Shown here: piece after piece, positions 6,118 to 6,530 of the stretch
Position numbering within the stretch: position 1 is the first letter of the stretch
Layout of the letters: every line of letters begins with the position of its first letter
Origin: Fidelibacterota bacterium UBA1611
Lineage (GTDB): Bacteria > Fidelibacterota > Marinisomatia > Marinisomatales > UBA1611
Direction: 5' to 3'
Length of the DNA: 6,530 bases
Assembly: GCA_002321855.1 (NCBI GenBank)
Contig: DCMX01000111.1
Location: 4,448-10,977 of the forward strand
Made by a program: the position numbers and the translations under genes
The notes under the pieces: model-generated
Databases searched by the model: none
The model's input: the letters and a program-made list of their open reading frames with translations, nothing else
What the model was told of the DNA's origin: nothing

Positions 6118-6148
6118 TGTTAAGTTCATTCATTGAGAAGAGAGAATT

Positions 6149-6530
6149 ATGTTAACCCGAAAGTTTACTTATCTGTTTCATCTTATATTTATTGGTATAT
6201 TATTTGTTTCCTGTACAAGCCAGGAATACACAACAGCGAAACTGGCTGTTCAGCAATCTGATTGGTCAAAAGCTGCTGAATGGCTTCCAAAAGCAATGGC
6301 TCTGGAACCGGATAATCCGGAGATCCCAATTGTCTTAGGAGTTGAAATTCATGCCCGGAATAGGAATTGGCATGAGATGCGAACCATGTTCGATAAAGCA
6401 ATGGAGATAGACCCCAGTAAGAATGTCGAGGTCCGAGGTATATTTCTTCCCGTTAGTGATCAGGTGAATAATTATATTCAGTATTATTGGGCGGAACAGT
6501 TCAATGCTGGTGTGGAGATCTTTAAGAAGA
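6149..6530 (+). CDS. TPR-containing lipoprotein, N-terminal part (cut by right window edge)
   Basis: About 127 codons are visible and the frame is open at the edge. The product starts with a lipoprotein signal: MLTRK, a hydrophobic stretch (residues 8-21) and a lipobox-like FVSC with the probable lipidated Cys22. Phe at -3 is less usual than Leu. Helical repeats of TPR type follow: about 27-56, with SDWSKAAEWLPKAMALEPDNP at the repeat end, and about 60-90, ending FDKAMEIDPSKN. The spaced A/W/G pattern and the LEPDNP and IDPS turns are typical. It is probably anchored in the outer or inner membrane with a periplasmic scaffold role; partners are unknown. ATG at 6149 is preceded by purine-rich GAGAAGAGAGAA (6135-6146), the better of the ribosome-binding contexts on this strand. 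Region 98-127 (FLPVSDQVNNYIQYYWAEQF) may begin a further helix pair. Confidence 0.82.
   Translation, partial: MLTRKFTYLFHLIFIGILFVSCTSQEYTTAKLAVQQSDWSKAAEWLPKAMALEPDNPEIPIVLGVEIHARNRNWHEMRTMFDKAMEIDPSKNVEVRGIFLPVSDQVNNYIQYYWAEQFNAGVEIFKK

Noticed and set aside
6189..6401. 70-codon open frame on the minus strand opposite the lipoprotein gene
   Set aside because: The plus-strand reading has a lipoprotein signal, TPR pattern and a ribosome-binding context; the opposite frame has no recognisable features.
1..6530. CRISPR arrays, tRNA or rRNA genes, insertion sequences, toxin-antitoxin or defence genes
   Set aside because: No regularly spaced repeats, transposase motifs, terminal inverted repeats, tRNA-like folds or known defence domains were seen on either strand.

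Overview
The window is a compact, AT-leaning bacterial chromosome segment with almost no spare DNA. It holds seven genes on the minus strand (1-5086) and, beyond a roughly 100 bp divergent spacer, two genes plus a possible mini-ORF on the plus strand (5169-6530). Most of it is housekeeping. I see no mobile element, tRNA or rRNA gene, CRISPR array or phage gene. The gene set (an rsfS / LytR_C-domain gene pair, a small exported outer-membrane-type protein, a TPR lipoprotein, poor Shine-Dalgarno sites) fits a Gram-negative lineage of the FCB superphylum, for example a Marinimicrobia-like group. That placement is inference from gene content and style, not proof.

Minus strand, in order of transcription. 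A metallophosphoesterase (5086-4313) comes first, with a possible promoter directly at its start. A 53 bp gap separates it from a NifS/IscS-type cysteine desulfurase (4259-3144), followed 6 bp later by the tRNA 2-thiolase gene mnmA (3137-2049). These two form a logical sulfur-transfer pair: the desulfurase makes a persulfide from cysteine, and MnmA uses the sulfur to make 2-thiouridine at tRNA position 34. After a 64 bp AT-rich gap comes a tight four-gene run: an uncharacterised exported protein (1984-1517), a membrane-anchored LytR_C-domain protein (1513-971), ribosomal silencing factor rsfS (969-610) and arginyl-tRNA synthetase argS (614 to beyond the left edge). The junctions are 3 nt, 1 nt and a 5 nt overlap, so the four genes are probably one operon. 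Their apparent start codons run ATG, GTG, TTG, ATT, and the argS ATT has the best Shine-Dalgarno sequence in the window.

Plus strand. A PfkB/ribokinase-family sugar kinase (5195-6076) may be translationally coupled to a nine-codon upstream ORF (5169-5198). After 72 bp follows a lipoprotein with TPR-like helices (6149 to beyond the right edge).

Taken together, tRNA thiolation, arginine charging and ribosome silencing give the minus-strand block a translation theme. No clearly new defence or metabolic system is visible. The points worth a second look are the AUU start of argS, the unknown exported protein heading the translation operon, the mini-ORF before the kinase, and the recurring TTG-N21-TAnn(T/A)TTG spacing upstream of two genes.
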